This document shows, one piece after another, positions 18,881 through 27,440 of a stretch of 64,000 bases of DNA. The notes under the pieces were generated by a model that saw only the letters and a program-made list of their open reading frames with translations, was not told the origin of the DNA and ran no database searches. Every line of letters begins with the position of its first letter. Positions within the stretch are counted from its first letter, which is position 1. The stretch is from Gemelliphila palaticanis (GTDB taxonomy: Bacteria; Bacillota; Bacilli; Staphylococcales; Gemellaceae). The position numbers were made by a program, and so were the translations under genes. The stretch covers positions 151,891-215,890 of the forward strand of contig JACBYF010000001.1 in NCBI GenBank assembly GCA_013415235.1, written 5' to 3'.

Positions 18881-19477
18881 ATGTTGTGTAATTTTTGCAA
18901 TAAAAAAATAAACACAAATCTCTCTTTTAAAAATTTATTTACTAAACCAAAACTTTTTTGTGATAATTGTACAAAAATAATAAATATTAATTACGATATT
19001 GTAGAAAGTAAATACATTCACATATACTTTGCTAACTACAACGATATTAAAGAAGACATATACAAAATAAAATATTTCGGACAAGTTGAAATAGCTCTTA
19101 AGTATAAAAAACTATTAGCACTAGCTATGTCAGATAAAAAATTTGATATAGTAACTATTGCACCTTCTAACAATACTAGAAAAGCGATAAGAGGATTTAA
19201 TCATATAGAAAAAATATGTTCATTGTGCAATATAGAATTTATAGAAATATTTGAAGATGAATATAGAGAAAAACAGGCTAAAATTCATAAAAAAAGAAAT
19301 TTACATCTTTTTACAATTAAAAATGAGCATATAGAAAAAGTTAAAAATTCAAAAAATATTTTAATTATAGATGATATATTTACGAGTGGAAAGACACTGT
19401 TATCACTATCAGCAACTTTAGAAAACATAAATAAAAATATAAAAATTTCATTTGTAACACTGGCTAAAACACTATAA
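18881..19477 (+). CDS. comFC: ComFC, phosphoribosyltransferase-like competence protein
   Basis: A 198-residue protein. An N-terminal zinc-binding pair of CxxC motifs (CNFC near residue 3, CDNC near 28) precedes a phosphoribosyltransferase fold with the PRPP-loop ILIIDDIFTSGKTLLSLS. ComFC works with ComFA and DprA in transformation. It starts one base after the comFA stop. Slightly shorter than the ~230-residue family average but complete at both motifs. Confidence 0.92.
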   Translation: MLCNFCNKKINTNLSFKNLFTKPKLFCDNCTKIININYDIVESKYIHIYFANYNDIKEDIYKIKYFGQVEIALKYKKLLALAMSDKKFDIVTIAPSNNTRKAIRGFNHIEKICSLCNIEFIEIFEDEYREKQAKIHKKRNLHLFTIKNEHIEKVKNSKNILIIDDIFTSGKTLLSLSATLENINKNIKISFVTLAKTL

Positions 19478-19486
19478 ACAGAGATA

Positions 19487-19515
19487 TTGATATTGCTTTC
19501 ATAATATGTTATAAT
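19487..19515 (+). promoter_or_regulatory. Sigma-A promoter of hpf
   Basis: TTGATA (19487-19492), 17 nt, TATAAT (19510-19515). A small hairpin (GGAAC/GTTCC around 19532-19545) lies in the leader before the AAAGGAG ribosome site. Confidence 0.75.
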
Positions 19516-19583
19516 ATAAATATAAAATAAAAGGAACAAAAGTTCCAAAGTAGTTTTCTACTTATCGAAAGGAGTGCTTAATT

Positions 19584-20126
19584 ATGTTAAGATATCAAGT
19601 AAGAGGGGAAAACTTAGAAATTACTCAAGCTATAAGAGAGTACGTTGAAAACAAAGTTTCTAAATTAGAAAAATATTTCTCTACAGAACTAGATGCTAAC
19701 GTTTATGCTAATGCGAAAGTTTATAAAAATGGAGATAAAAAAATAGAAATAACTGTTCCATTAAAAGGTGTTACTCTACGAGCTGAAGAAGTTAACGCTG
19801 ATTTATACGCAGCTGTTGATTTAGTTGTAGATAAATTAGAAAGACAAATTAGAAAACATAAAACTAGGGTAAATAGAAAAGGAAGAGAAAAAGGTATACC
19901 AGTAGAAACATTTGTATCTACTGAACCAGAAATTGAAGAAGAAACACTCGAATTTGTTAAAGTGAAAAAAGTTCCAGCTAACGTTATGAATAAAGAAGAA
20001 GCTATACTACAAATGGAACTTATTGGACATGATTTCTTCGTATATTTAGATGAAGAAGCTAATTCAGTATCTGTTGCATATAAACGTAAAGATGGTGGAT
20101 ACGGAGTTCTTGAAGTAGAAAAATAG
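19584..20126 (+). CDS. hpf: Ribosome hibernation promoting factor, long form
   Basis: A 180-residue long HPF. The N-terminal S30AE domain (MLRYQVRGENLEITQAIREYVE) binds the decoding centre, and the C-terminal dimerisation domain contains KKVPANVMNKEEAILQMEL and VAYKRKDGGYGVLE. Long HPF dimerises 70S ribosomes into inactive 100S particles in stationary phase or stress. Its place after comFA-comFC is conserved in Firmicutes. It has its own promoter and terminator. Confidence 0.96.
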   Translation: MLRYQVRGENLEITQAIREYVENKVSKLEKYFSTELDANVYANAKVYKNGDKKIEITVPLKGVTLRAEEVNADLYAAVDLVVDKLERQIRKHKTRVNRKGREKGIPVETFVSTEPEIEEETLEFVKVKKVPANVMNKEEAILQMELIGHDFFVYLDEEANSVSVAYKRKDGGYGVLEVEK

Positions 20127-20138
20127 TTAAAAAATATT

Positions 20139-20168
20139 ATACGACAAGTGAAAAATCACTTGTCGTAT
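20139..20168 (+). terminator. Terminator of hpf
   Basis: ATACGACAAGTGA (20139-20151) pairs with TCACTTGTCGTAT (20156-20168), 13 bp with a 4-nt loop, followed by a T-rich tract. Confidence 0.92.
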
Positions 20169-20220
20169 TTATTATTATAAAAAACACAAAATAGTAGTAA
20201 ATAATATAATAAAAACTTAA

Positions 20221-20249
20221 TTGACTTGCTCTATAAAAGTTGTTAAAAT
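20221..20249 (+). promoter_or_regulatory. Sigma-A promoter of the glutamine-hydrolase/DJ-1/DUF4097 genes
   Basis: TTGACT (20221-20226), 17 nt, TAAAAT (20244-20249). It precedes the three tightly spaced plus-strand genes to 22292, probably one operon. Confidence 0.7.
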
Positions 20250-20284
20250 CAGTATTATAAGAACATTATTCGGGAGGAACATTA

Positions 20285-21022
20285 TTGAAACCAATTATAG
20301 GAATAGCTACAAGTGAAATAAATGATGAACTTGACGTTCTTCAAAATACAAAAATTGCTTACACACCAATAGATACTATAAAAGGAATAAAAGAAGCAGG
20401 AGGGTTACCTTTTTTACTTCCAGTGTCAGATACTCAATTGGCTAAACTGTACGCTGCTAAAATTGATGGTTTAGTATTATCAGGGGGGCATGATGTTTCT
20501 CCTCTATTTTACGGAGAAGAACCAACACCTGAACTAGGAGCTACACTCCCTACTAGAGATGAATTTGAAATATCTTTAGTACAAGAAATGCTAGCATTAA
20601 AAAAGCCAATATTCGCTATATGTAGAGGTCTTCAAATAGTAAATGTTGCTACAGGAGGAACTTTATATCAAGATATTAATATTCTAGAAAAAAATACTAT
20701 TAAACATAGACAAGAAACAAATCCAAAATATGCAAGCCATTCAATATCTACAGAAGAAAATAGTATAGTAAGAAAAATATTAGGAGAAAAAACTACAGTA
20801 AACACCCTTCATCACCAAGCTGTAAAGACTTTAGGACACAATCTGAAAATAACTGCTAAAAGTCCTGACGGCTTTATCGAAGCTGTAGAATCAAGTATCA
20901 ATGAACAATATATCCTAGCATTACAATGGCACCCAGAAATATTGCTTCAAAACAATGATATCCAATCACAAAATTTATTTAATAATTTTGTAGAACACGT
21001 AAAAAAATATAAGGAGAAATAA
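20285..21022 (+). CDS. Gamma-glutamyl-gamma-aminobutyrate hydrolase-like (peptidase C26, PuuD family)
   Basis: A 245-residue class-I glutamine-amidotransferase-fold protein. The nucleophile elbow is FAICRGLQIVNVATGG, preceded by LVLSGGHDVSPLFYGEEP, and the catalytic His/Glu is LQWHPEI. Family members hydrolyse gamma-glutamyl bonds such as gamma-glutamyl-GABA. The start is TTG (20285) with a strong GGGAGGA site. It is followed after 2 nt by the DJ-1 gene. The true substrate in this organism is unknown; no other putrescine genes are nearby. Confidence 0.88.
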   Translation: MKPIIGIATSEINDELDVLQNTKIAYTPIDTIKGIKEAGGLPFLLPVSDTQLAKLYAAKIDGLVLSGGHDVSPLFYGEEPTPELGATLPTRDEFEISLVQEMLALKKPIFAICRGLQIVNVATGGTLYQDINILEKNTIKHRQETNPKYASHSISTEENSIVRKILGEKTTVNTLHHQAVKTLGHNLKITAKSPDGFIEAVESSINEQYILALQWHPEILLQNNDIQSQNLFNNFVEHVKKYKEK

Positions 21023-21024
21023 AA

Positions 21025-21600
21025 ATGACAAAAAAAGTTGCTTTATTCGTAGAAAACGGTAGCGAGGAGTTAGAACTAATCGCACCCTTAGATATTATGA
21101 GAAGAAGCGGTCTTGAAGTAGACTTAATCTCTGCTAATGATAATAAAAGTATTATATCTGCACACGGAGTCAACATTGTGGCAGATAAAACAATAAATGA
21201 AGTTGATGATATTTTAATTTATGACGCTATCGTTATACCTGGAGGTATGCCTGGAAGTGAACATTTAAAAAACAACTCTAAAATAATTAAATTCTACCAA
21301 AATATGTATAACGAAAATAAATTAGTTGCAGCTATTTGTGCTGCCCCTATCGTTCTAAACAAAGCAGGATTAACAGCCGACAAAAACGTAACTTGCTATC
21401 CAGGTTTTGAAAAACAAATAAACTTTAAAAACTTCGATAAAAATAAAGCAGTAGTTATAGATGGTAATATGATTACAGCTCAAGGACCTGCTGTTGCATT
21501 TTTATTTGGCTTAGAAATAGTAGAATACTTATTAGGGAAAGAAAAACGTGATGAAGTAGCTAATCCTATGCTAATAAATGTATTAAAAGAAAATATATAG
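21025..21600 (+). CDS. DJ-1/PfpI family protein
   Basis: A 191-residue protein of the DJ-1 superfamily (YajL/ThiJ type). It has the nucleophile elbow AAICAAPIVLNKAG with cysteine about residue 104, the conserved glutamate in VALFVENGSEELELI, and VIPGGMPGS. Members act as glyoxalases, deglycases or oxidative-stress chaperones. It is translationally close to the preceding hydrolase (2-nt gap), suggesting a shared function, perhaps metabolite repair; that is inference. Confidence 0.88.
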   Translation: MTKKVALFVENGSEELELIAPLDIMRRSGLEVDLISANDNKSIISAHGVNIVADKTINEVDDILIYDAIVIPGGMPGSEHLKNNSKIIKFYQNMYNENKLVAAICAAPIVLNKAGLTADKNVTCYPGFEKQINFKNFDKNKAVVIDGNMITAQGPAVAFLFGLEIVEYLLGKEKRDEVANPMLINVLKENI

Positions 21601-21617
21601 TTAAGGAGATAAATTTT

Positions 21618-22292
21618 ATGAAGAATAATACATATGTATACGAAGAAAATATTTATGACAACATCCAAGATATAAAAATAAGTACAGATTCTAATAATAT
21701 TATAATTAAAGAACACACAGAAAACTTTATTAAAATACGCTATGACAAAGAGAAAAATCCTAATTTAAAAATTTCTACAAATAATAATTTTCTAGAAGTA
21801 AAACAACAGAGCAAGTCTGTAATAAATATCGTTAAATTATTTGTAAAGTCTATGTATAGTGACATTTATATTTATCTACCTAATAAAATTTTTAACTTAT
21901 ATCTTCTAGATATTAATGGTAATATCGACTGTAATATTAGTGAGTTAGAAAATATAAAAGTAGATAACGTTAATGGTAATAATTACTTAGAAATAAATAA
22001 AATATCTTCTTTAAAAATAAATAATGGTAATGGCAATGTTACATTAAAAGATATGGTAGCCAAAGAGTTAGAAATAAATAATCTTAACGGCAATATTAAA
22101 AGTAATTTGGATGCTAACTATGTAGACATAAAAAATGTTAATGGTAATGTTACTCTAAACTTTGCTGATAGTATCGATAATTATAACATCGTAGAAAATA
22201 CTGTTATGTCTCAAAAAAATATAAATAACAACGCACTCAAAAATATAAATATCAAAAACGTTAACGGATCTAGTTCATTGAATTTTGGGTAA
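21618..22292 (+). CDS. DUF4097-type beta-repeat protein
   Basis: A 224-residue protein without signal peptide or membrane segment. It has recurrent short beta-helix-like units built around N(V/L)NGN (DINGNIDC, DNVNGNNY, NNGNGNVT, NNLNGNIK, KNVNGNVT, KNVNGSSS), spaced about 20 residues, characteristic of DUF4097/'putative adhesin' proteins. In bacilli such proteins sit near LiaFSR-type envelope stress genes. It ends the operon starting at 20285 and precedes a bidirectional terminator. Confidence 0.7.
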   Translation: MKNNTYVYEENIYDNIQDIKISTDSNNIIIKEHTENFIKIRYDKEKNPNLKISTNNNFLEVKQQSKSVINIVKLFVKSMYSDIYIYLPNKIFNLYLLDINGNIDCNISELENIKVDNVNGNNYLEINKISSLKINNGNGNVTLKDMVAKELEINNLNGNIKSNLDANYVDIKNVNGNVTLNFADSIDNYNIVENTVMSQKNINNNALKNINIKNVNGSSSLNFG

Positions 22293-22323
22293 TATATTCA
22301 AATTTAATATAAAACAAATAAAA

Positions 22324-22352
22324 AATGGGGCTTAAAATTGATTAGCCCCATT
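22324..22352. terminator. Bidirectional terminator between DUF4097 gene and hssS
   Basis: AATGGGGCT (22324-22332) pairs with AGCCCCATT (22344-22352), with A-rich and T-rich flanks. It serves the convergent plus-strand operon and the minus-strand heme operon. Confidence 0.88.
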
Positions 22353-22360
22353 ACATATAT

Positions 22361-23419
22361 TTATTTTTTAGGTAATTTTATTAGAACTGTTGTTCCTTCA
22401 TCTAAAACACTTCTGTATTCTATTGTTCCTGATAATATTTCTATTATCCTTTTTACTATTGATAAGCCAAGACCGCTTCCTTGATTACTATGTGAATTAT
22501 CTACTTGATAAAATTTTTCAAAAATACGAGATAGATTATCTTCACTTATTCCTACTCCGTTATCTTTTATAACAACTTCTATTTCGTTTTTTAAATCAAC
22601 TATATGAACAGATATTTCTAAATCTTTTTTTGAGTATTTTATTGCATTATCTATTATATTTATCCAAATATGCATAAGTAAAGATGCTGACGATGTTATT
22701 GAGGTTTCGGGTAAATTTAAATTATAATCAATTTCTTTATTGCGCCATTTTTGGTTTAACATTATTATTGCTCGTCTTATTTGTTCATCTACTCTAACAT
22801 TTTCCTTATACTTTGTTATGTGTTGATTTTCTAATTTTGATATGTGTAATATTTTTTCACACAAGTCAGCTAGTTTTAAAGATTCTTGATTTATAAATTC
22901 AAGATACTCCGATTTATCTTCTTCTGATATATTTTTATCTTGTAACAATTCTGAAAAACCTGTTATTGCCACTATAGGAGTTTTAAATTCATGAGAAACA
23001 CTACTTATAAAATCTTTTTGCATGTAATCCATACTTCTTAATTCTAAAATCATTTTATCAAAATGTTTTTCTAGATTATCTATTTCACTTACATAATATA
23101 GTTTATTTTTAGGTCTTGTTAATTGAACGTCAAAATTCCCCTTAGCTATTTCATTTGCATTAACTGTCAATTTTTCTAAAGGCTCAGATATTTTTGAAGA
23201 TGTAAAATATGTAAATATCCCACCAAAAATTACTGATAATCCACATACAACCAAACAGCTAAGCATCAAATATTCTAATGTTAATGGCCCGTCATGAAAT
23301 AACTTAACACAAACTATTACTAAAGAAAATGATATTATACAAGATAAAAATATTGTAAGTATCGATTGCATCATAACCAATTTTCGCAAGTTCATATAAT
23401 ACTTTTTATTTAATTTCAT
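22361..23419 (-). CDS. hssS: Sensor histidine kinase, HssS-like
   Basis: A 352-residue kinase. It has two transmembrane helices framing a very short external loop (about 10 residues), a HAMP domain (EPLEKLTVNANEIAKGNFDV), the H-box SSVSHEFKTPIVAITGFSELL, and ATPase motifs N (NIIDNAIKY), G1 (DNGVGIS), F and G2 (QGSGLGLSIV). In staphylococci HssS senses heme stress and activates HssR. It is the last gene of the hrtB-hrtA-hssR-hssS operon. The identification as Hss rests on neighbours plus the operator; the tiny sensor loop suits signals arising within the membrane. Confidence 0.78.
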   Translation of the reverse strand: MKLNKKYYMNLRKLVMMQSILTIFLSCIISFSLVIVCVKLFHDGPLTLEYLMLSCLVVCGLSVIFGGIFTYFTSSKISEPLEKLTVNANEIAKGNFDVQLTRPKNKLYYVSEIDNLEKHFDKMILELRSMDYMQKDFISSVSHEFKTPIVAITGFSELLQDKNISEEDKSEYLEFINQESLKLADLCEKILHISKLENQHITKYKENVRVDEQIRRAIIMLNQKWRNKEIDYNLNLPETSITSSASLLMHIWINIIDNAIKYSKKDLEISVHIVDLKNEIEVVIKDNGVGISEDNLSRIFEKFYQVDNSHSNQGSGLGLSIVKRIIEILSGTIEYRSVLDEGTTVLIKLPKK

Positions 23420-23423
23420 AAGT

Positions 23424-24101
23424 TTACCTCTCTATTAAACTTATTTTATAACCCAATCCTCTTATAGTGGCTATTTCAAAGTCTTCTTGATTTTCAAATT
23501 TTTTTCTAAGTTTTTTTATATGCGTATCTATAGTTCTTTCATCTACATCCGAATCAAGACCCCAAATTTGATCTAATATATCCAGTCTAGTATATATTTT
23601 ATTTGGATTACTAAGTAGTAAAAAAATTATTTTAAATTCTTTAGGTGCAAGCTCTATAATCTCGCCTTTTAATGTAGCAAGCATTGTTTCATAGTCTAAA
23701 GTAGTTTGCCCTACATTTAGTATATTATCATTAGAAATTTTTGATCTGCGTAACAATGCATTAACTCTTAACATCATTTCTTTTAAGTTTATTGGTTTTA
23801 TCATGTAGTCATCTATTCCAGATTCAAAACCTTCTTCAATGTCTTCTAATTGATCTTTAGCTGTTATCATTAATATGGGTAAGTTATTATTAGTTTCTCT
23901 CAATATTTTTGTTAATTCAAAACCATTTATTTTTGGCATCATAACATCACATATTATTAGATCTACAAATTCTTTATCCATTACATCTATAGCTTCTGAA
24001 CCATCAAAAGCAGGAATTACTTTAAAGCCATCTATTTTTAATTTGCTACATATTAATTTGTTAAGAACTTTATCATCTTCTACTACTAATACAGAACGCA
24101 T
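23424..24101 (-). CDS. hssR: OmpR-family response regulator, HssR-like
   Basis: A 225-residue regulator. The receiver domain has the acidic pair VVEDDK, the phosphorylated Asp in IICDVMMPKINGFELT, Thr in ITAKDQ and Lys in MIKPINLKE; the C-terminal winged helix ends TIDTHIKKLRKKFE ... ATIRGLGYKI. The overall sequence resembles HssR. It lies 4 nt before hssS and 9 nt after hrtA. The putative binding site is the direct repeat upstream of hrtB (25917-25936). Confidence 0.82.
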   Translation of the reverse strand: MRSVLVVEDDKVLNKLICSKLKIDGFKVIPAFDGSEAIDVMDKEFVDLIICDVMMPKINGFELTKILRETNNNLPILMITAKDQLEDIEEGFESGIDDYMIKPINLKEMMLRVNALLRRSKISNDNILNVGQTTLDYETMLATLKGEIIELAPKEFKIIFLLLSNPNKIYTRLDILDQIWGLDSDVDERTIDTHIKKLRKKFENQEDFEIATIRGLGYKISLIER

Positions 24102-24110
24102 ATATTTCTC

Positions 24111-24788
24111 CTATTTATTTAATAATTTTAATTTTTTATCTTCTAAATAATAAATAGTATCTACCAAGTCTAAAACTCTCTCATCATGAGTAACCATTAT
24201 TGCTGCCTTATTTTGTCTTTTTACTTCTTTAGCTATCATCTCAACTATTTGATAACCTCTTTCTTTATCTAAACTAGCTGTAGGTTCATCTGCTAATATT
24301 ACTTCAGGATTGTTCATAAATGCTCTAGCTATAGCAACTCTCTGTTTTTCTCCTCCAGATAGACTATTAGGATACTTGTCTTTAGAATTACCTAAACCTA
24401 TATTATCTAGCATATCATCTATAAACTTATCGTCCTTATTATTAGATAAATTTTGAATTAAAGCTAATTGATCCCTTATAGTTAAATATGGTAAAAGTTG
24501 ATGATTTTGAAAAATAAATCCTATTTTATTTCTTCTCACTTCTGTCCATTGTTTTTGATTATTAGATTCTATTTTTTCTCCACCTATTATTATATCACCA
24601 AAATCTGGAGAAAGTAAGGCTCCTGCTATAGAAAGGAATGTACTTTTCCCTGTACCTGAAGGTCCTACTACTGCGATAAATTCTCCTTTTTTTACTTCTA
24701 AATTAAGTTTATCAAGTATCGTTCTAGTTTCAGAGCCATCTTGATAAGATTTTGTTATATTTTTAAATTGCATTGCTAATTCAGTCAT
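24111..24788 (-). CDS. hrtA: Heme-efflux ABC transporter ATPase, HrtA-like
   Basis: A 225-residue ABC ATPase of the MacB/LolD type. Walker A is VGPSGTGKST, the signature is NSLSGGEKQRVAIARAF, Walker B is EVILADEPTA, and the switch His is MVTHDERV. With HrtB it expels toxic heme. The start codon overlaps the stop of hrtB by one base (TAATG), so the two are translationally coupled. Confidence 0.85.
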   Translation of the reverse strand: MTELAMQFKNITKSYQDGSETRTILDKLNLEVKKGEFIAVVGPSGTGKSTFLSIAGALLSPDFGDIIIGGEKIESNNQKQWTEVRRNKIGFIFQNHQLLPYLTIRDQLALIQNLSNNKDDKFIDDMLDNIGLGNSKDKYPNSLSGGEKQRVAIARAFMNNPEVILADEPTASLDKERGYQIVEMIAKEVKRQNKAAIMVTHDERVLDLVDTIYYLEDKKLKLLNK

Positions 24789-25870
24789 TATTTACCTCCT
24801 ATTGTTATAAGTGGATCTACTTTTGCTATTTTTGCTATTGAAATTAAACCACTAAGTATTGATATTATTATGAACGCAACTATTATTATTGCTAATTCTC
24901 CGTATTTTACAAAATATGGTAATGTAGGTGGAAGCATTAAACCAATTCCATAAGCTATTATATTAGATATAATTACTCCTATAATTGCTAATATTAATAT
25001 TTGAGTAACTAATATTTTTGTAATTTCTAAATTTCTCATTCCTAGAGCCTTCATAACCCCATAAGTTTGTTTCTTTTGAATAGTTATTATATAGAAAAAT
25101 ACTCCTAAAATTGCTGCAGATATTATTACAAGAACCCAAGTTATCATTATAATAGTTCCTTGTTGGGCTTCGAACCCCGGTAGCTTATTTATTATCTCTT
25201 CTTTTGTTTTTACAAGCATACCTTCTGATTTAAAAGTATCTTTTATATCTTTATTAGTTACTAAAGTAGTATAACTTCCTTTATAATTACTATTAACTAT
25301 AGTTTTTAATGATTTAAGAGTATCTAAAGAAACATATCCTACTCCTGTATAACTATAGGTATTATCAGTTATGAAACCTACTACTTTTAATTTTTCTCCG
25401 GAAGCACTATCTATTATATTATCCCCAATATTTATATTTTCTGTTTTAAATTTAGTATCTAAAACAATAGTATTCTTTTCTAATCCTAATTTCTCGCCTT
25501 CTGAAACTTCTGGATTTAGATTTTCTTCCATATTTATACCAAAATATGCAATATCAACTTTAGTATCACTATCACCTGTAGTTATGTATGATCTATGTAT
25601 TAATAATTCTGAGACATCTTCTCCTAATTCTGCTTTCAGTTTTAACATTTGTTCATTTGTTATGTTAGAAGATGCTATTGCTCCTTCAGAATCACTATTA
25701 ACTATAAAATTTTTGGCAGGTATATTGTTTAATGCAGAACTTGCTGCTTTATCTAATCCATGTGTTAATCCTGATAAAAATATTACCATAAACATTAATA
25801 GTATAAGTGTAACTTCAACAAGTATGTAATTTTTTTTACTGTATTTTATTTCTTTCCAAGCTAAATTCAT
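24788..25870 (-). CDS. hrtB: Heme-efflux ABC transporter permease, HrtB-like
   Basis: A 360-residue FtsX/MacB-like permease. One transmembrane helix is near the N-terminus (YILVEVTLILLMFMVIFLSGL), then an extracytoplasmic domain of about 200 residues, then three helices at the C-terminus. The opening MNLAWKEIKYSKKNY resembles HrtB. It is the first gene of the heme-stress operon. Other MacB-like peptide exporters are possible, but the adjacent Hss-type two-component system and operator favour heme. Confidence 0.82.
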   Translation of the reverse strand: MNLAWKEIKYSKKNYILVEVTLILLMFMVIFLSGLTHGLDKAASSALNNIPAKNFIVNSDSEGAIASSNITNEQMLKLKAELGEDVSELLIHRSYITTGDSDTKVDIAYFGINMEENLNPEVSEGEKLGLEKNTIVLDTKFKTENINIGDNIIDSASGEKLKVVGFITDNTYSYTGVGYVSLDTLKSLKTIVNSNYKGSYTTLVTNKDIKDTFKSEGMLVKTKEEIINKLPGFEAQQGTIIMITWVLVIISAAILGVFFYIITIQKKQTYGVMKALGMRNLEITKILVTQILILAIIGVIISNIIAYGIGLMLPPTLPYFVKYGELAIIIVAFIIISILSGLISIAKIAKVDPLITIGGK

Positions 25871-25903
25871 TTTTATTCTCCTTTTATACTTTTGATAAAT
25901 AAG

Positions 25904-25936
25904 AGTATATAAAATGAATGTGAACTGAATGTGATC
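25904..25936 (-). promoter_or_regulatory. HssR-like direct repeat overlapping the hrtB promoter
   Basis: On the minus strand GATCACATT-CA-GTTCACATT (25917-25936) is a direct repeat of two 9-mers with a 2-nt spacer, followed by the -10 TATACT (25904-25909). Staphylococcal HssR binds GTTCATATT-N2-GTTCATATT. The repeat covers the -35 position, and no -35 hexamer is evident, as expected for an activator-dependent promoter. Confidence 0.75.
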
Positions 25937-25947
25937 AAAAATAAAAA

Positions 25948-26012
25948 AGTCCGCTTAATTTTAAATAGCATACAATATAAATTGTTAAAATACACTATTT
26001 AAAACATAACGA
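25948..26012 (-). terminator. Terminator of the APC permease gene
   Basis: On the minus strand a long imperfect hairpin (AAGTTCGTTATGTTTTAAATAG pairing, with several mismatches and G-U pairs, to CTATTTAAAATTAAGCGGACTT) ends in TTTTTTATTTTT. Confidence 0.6.
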
Positions 26013-26029
26013 ACTTATTATTTAAATAT

Positions 26030-27361
26030 TTATTTAATTTTTTTCTGCTTATAATAATATGTAATCAATCCAAAAATCATCCAAGAAACAAGCATAGCAA
26101 AAGATTGAATTGATAATCTAGCCGGAGAAAATGGTATTAGTAATAACAATATAAATAGTATAGATAATATTGTACCAAAGAATGATACTACTTTCTTTGT
26201 GTTACTAACTGCATTTCGTATACCTAAAAAGCACACATAACCATAGGCTATAGCTGCTAATACACTAGCCATGTCAACTATATATATTATAACTTCTCTT
26301 CCAAACCAAGGTGCTATTAAGCTAACCATACTTACAAATAATATCGCATTATTACTTACGCCTTTATGATTAACCTTAGAATATTTTTTATTAAGCATTC
26401 CTTTATCAGCAATTGAAGAAATAAGTTTACTACTTGCTATCATAAAGCCATTTATTCCTCCTGTTATAGCTGCAAATAAAGCTATTAACATTAGAGAAAA
26501 ACCAATATATCCCATTTTACTTATTATAGAATCTGCTACTGCCCAATCTGTTTTTAATGCTTCTTCTCCAGAAAAACTTAGACCTGCTATTATATTTAGT
26601 GAAGCATAAACAAAAACTCCTAAAAATATACCTATAACAGTCAATCTAGTAGCTTTTGATGGAGAAAACTTTAAATTAGATGCTACTTGAGGTATAACAT
26701 CAAAACCAACAAATAAAAATGGAACAATTGCTACTACTAAAGAAATCTCTTTTAATGAAAAATTATAATTACTTATATAGTTTTTATTAAAAGCAGATAA
26801 ATCACTAGTAAAGAACATATATACCAATATGAAAAAAACTAATAAAACAAGTAATGTACTCATAATATTTTGAACTTTTGAACTTATTTTTAATCCTTTT
26901 ATATTTAAAAAGCAAAATACTAATATAACTGTACTCATTATAATAATATCACTAATATAAACTCCGTAACCTGCTACACTATAAATATAACCAAAAGAAA
27001 AACTTTCTCCGAATATTACCCTAACCAACAATACATAAGCACCTGCATTAAGTGGTATCATGCTAAGATAACATAAACTTAAAGACCATCCTACTAGAAA
27101 ACCATGAAAATTACCTAGATTATTTAAAACATAAGTAAATTCTCCACCGTCTTCTTTATGTAATTCTAACATTCTATGATAGGCACTTTGAATTAATAAT
27201 ATAAAAAGTCCACCTATAATTAGTCCTATTGTAGTATTAATAACTCCCGAGGTTGATAAAAATTGCTTACCAGGTAAAGTAAAAGAACCCCAACCTATTA
27301 TAGAGCCTACAACTAAAGCTAGGACCTCTAACTTTCCTAAATGTTTATTTTTCATATACAA
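26030..27361 (-). CDS. APC-family amino acid permease
   Basis: A 443-residue, twelve-helix transporter. The first helix has the unwound motif VVGSIIGWGSFTLPG typical of APC transporters (GSxxGxG), followed by EDGGEFTYVLNNLGNFHGF. Substrate cannot be assigned. Two starts are possible: TTG at 27361, five bases after GGAG, or ATG at 27355. It is flanked by terminators on both sides, so it is probably a single-gene transcript. Confidence 0.85.
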   Translation of the reverse strand: MYMKNKHLGKLEVLALVVGSIIGWGSFTLPGKQFLSTSGVINTTIGLIIGGLFILLIQSAYHRMLELHKEDGGEFTYVLNNLGNFHGFLVGWSLSLCYLSMIPLNAGAYVLLVRVIFGESFSFGYIYSVAGYGVYISDIIIMSTVILVFCFLNIKGLKISSKVQNIMSTLLVLLVFFILVYMFFTSDLSAFNKNYISNYNFSLKEISLVVAIVPFLFVGFDVIPQVASNLKFSPSKATRLTVIGIFLGVFVYASLNIIAGLSFSGEEALKTDWAVADSIISKMGYIGFSLMLIALFAAITGGINGFMIASSKLISSIADKGMLNKKYSKVNHKGVSNNAILFVSMVSLIAPWFGREVIIYIVDMASVLAAIAYGYVCFLGIRNAVSNTKKVVSFFGTILSILFILLLLIPFSPARLSIQSFAMLVSWMIFGLITYYYKQKKIK

Positions 27362-27391
27362 TCAAGCTCCAATCAATTTCATTATTAAAAT

Positions 27392-27415
27392 ATGGGGACA
27401 AAAACTTGCCCCCAT
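27392..27415 (-). terminator. Terminator of the CoA-disulfide reductase gene
   Basis: ATGGGGaCAA (27392-27401) pairs with TTGcCCCCAT (27406-27415) with one mismatch; on the minus strand ATTTTAAT follows. Confidence 0.65.
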
Positions 27416-27440
27416 TTATTTATATATCAAGATTTATTTA

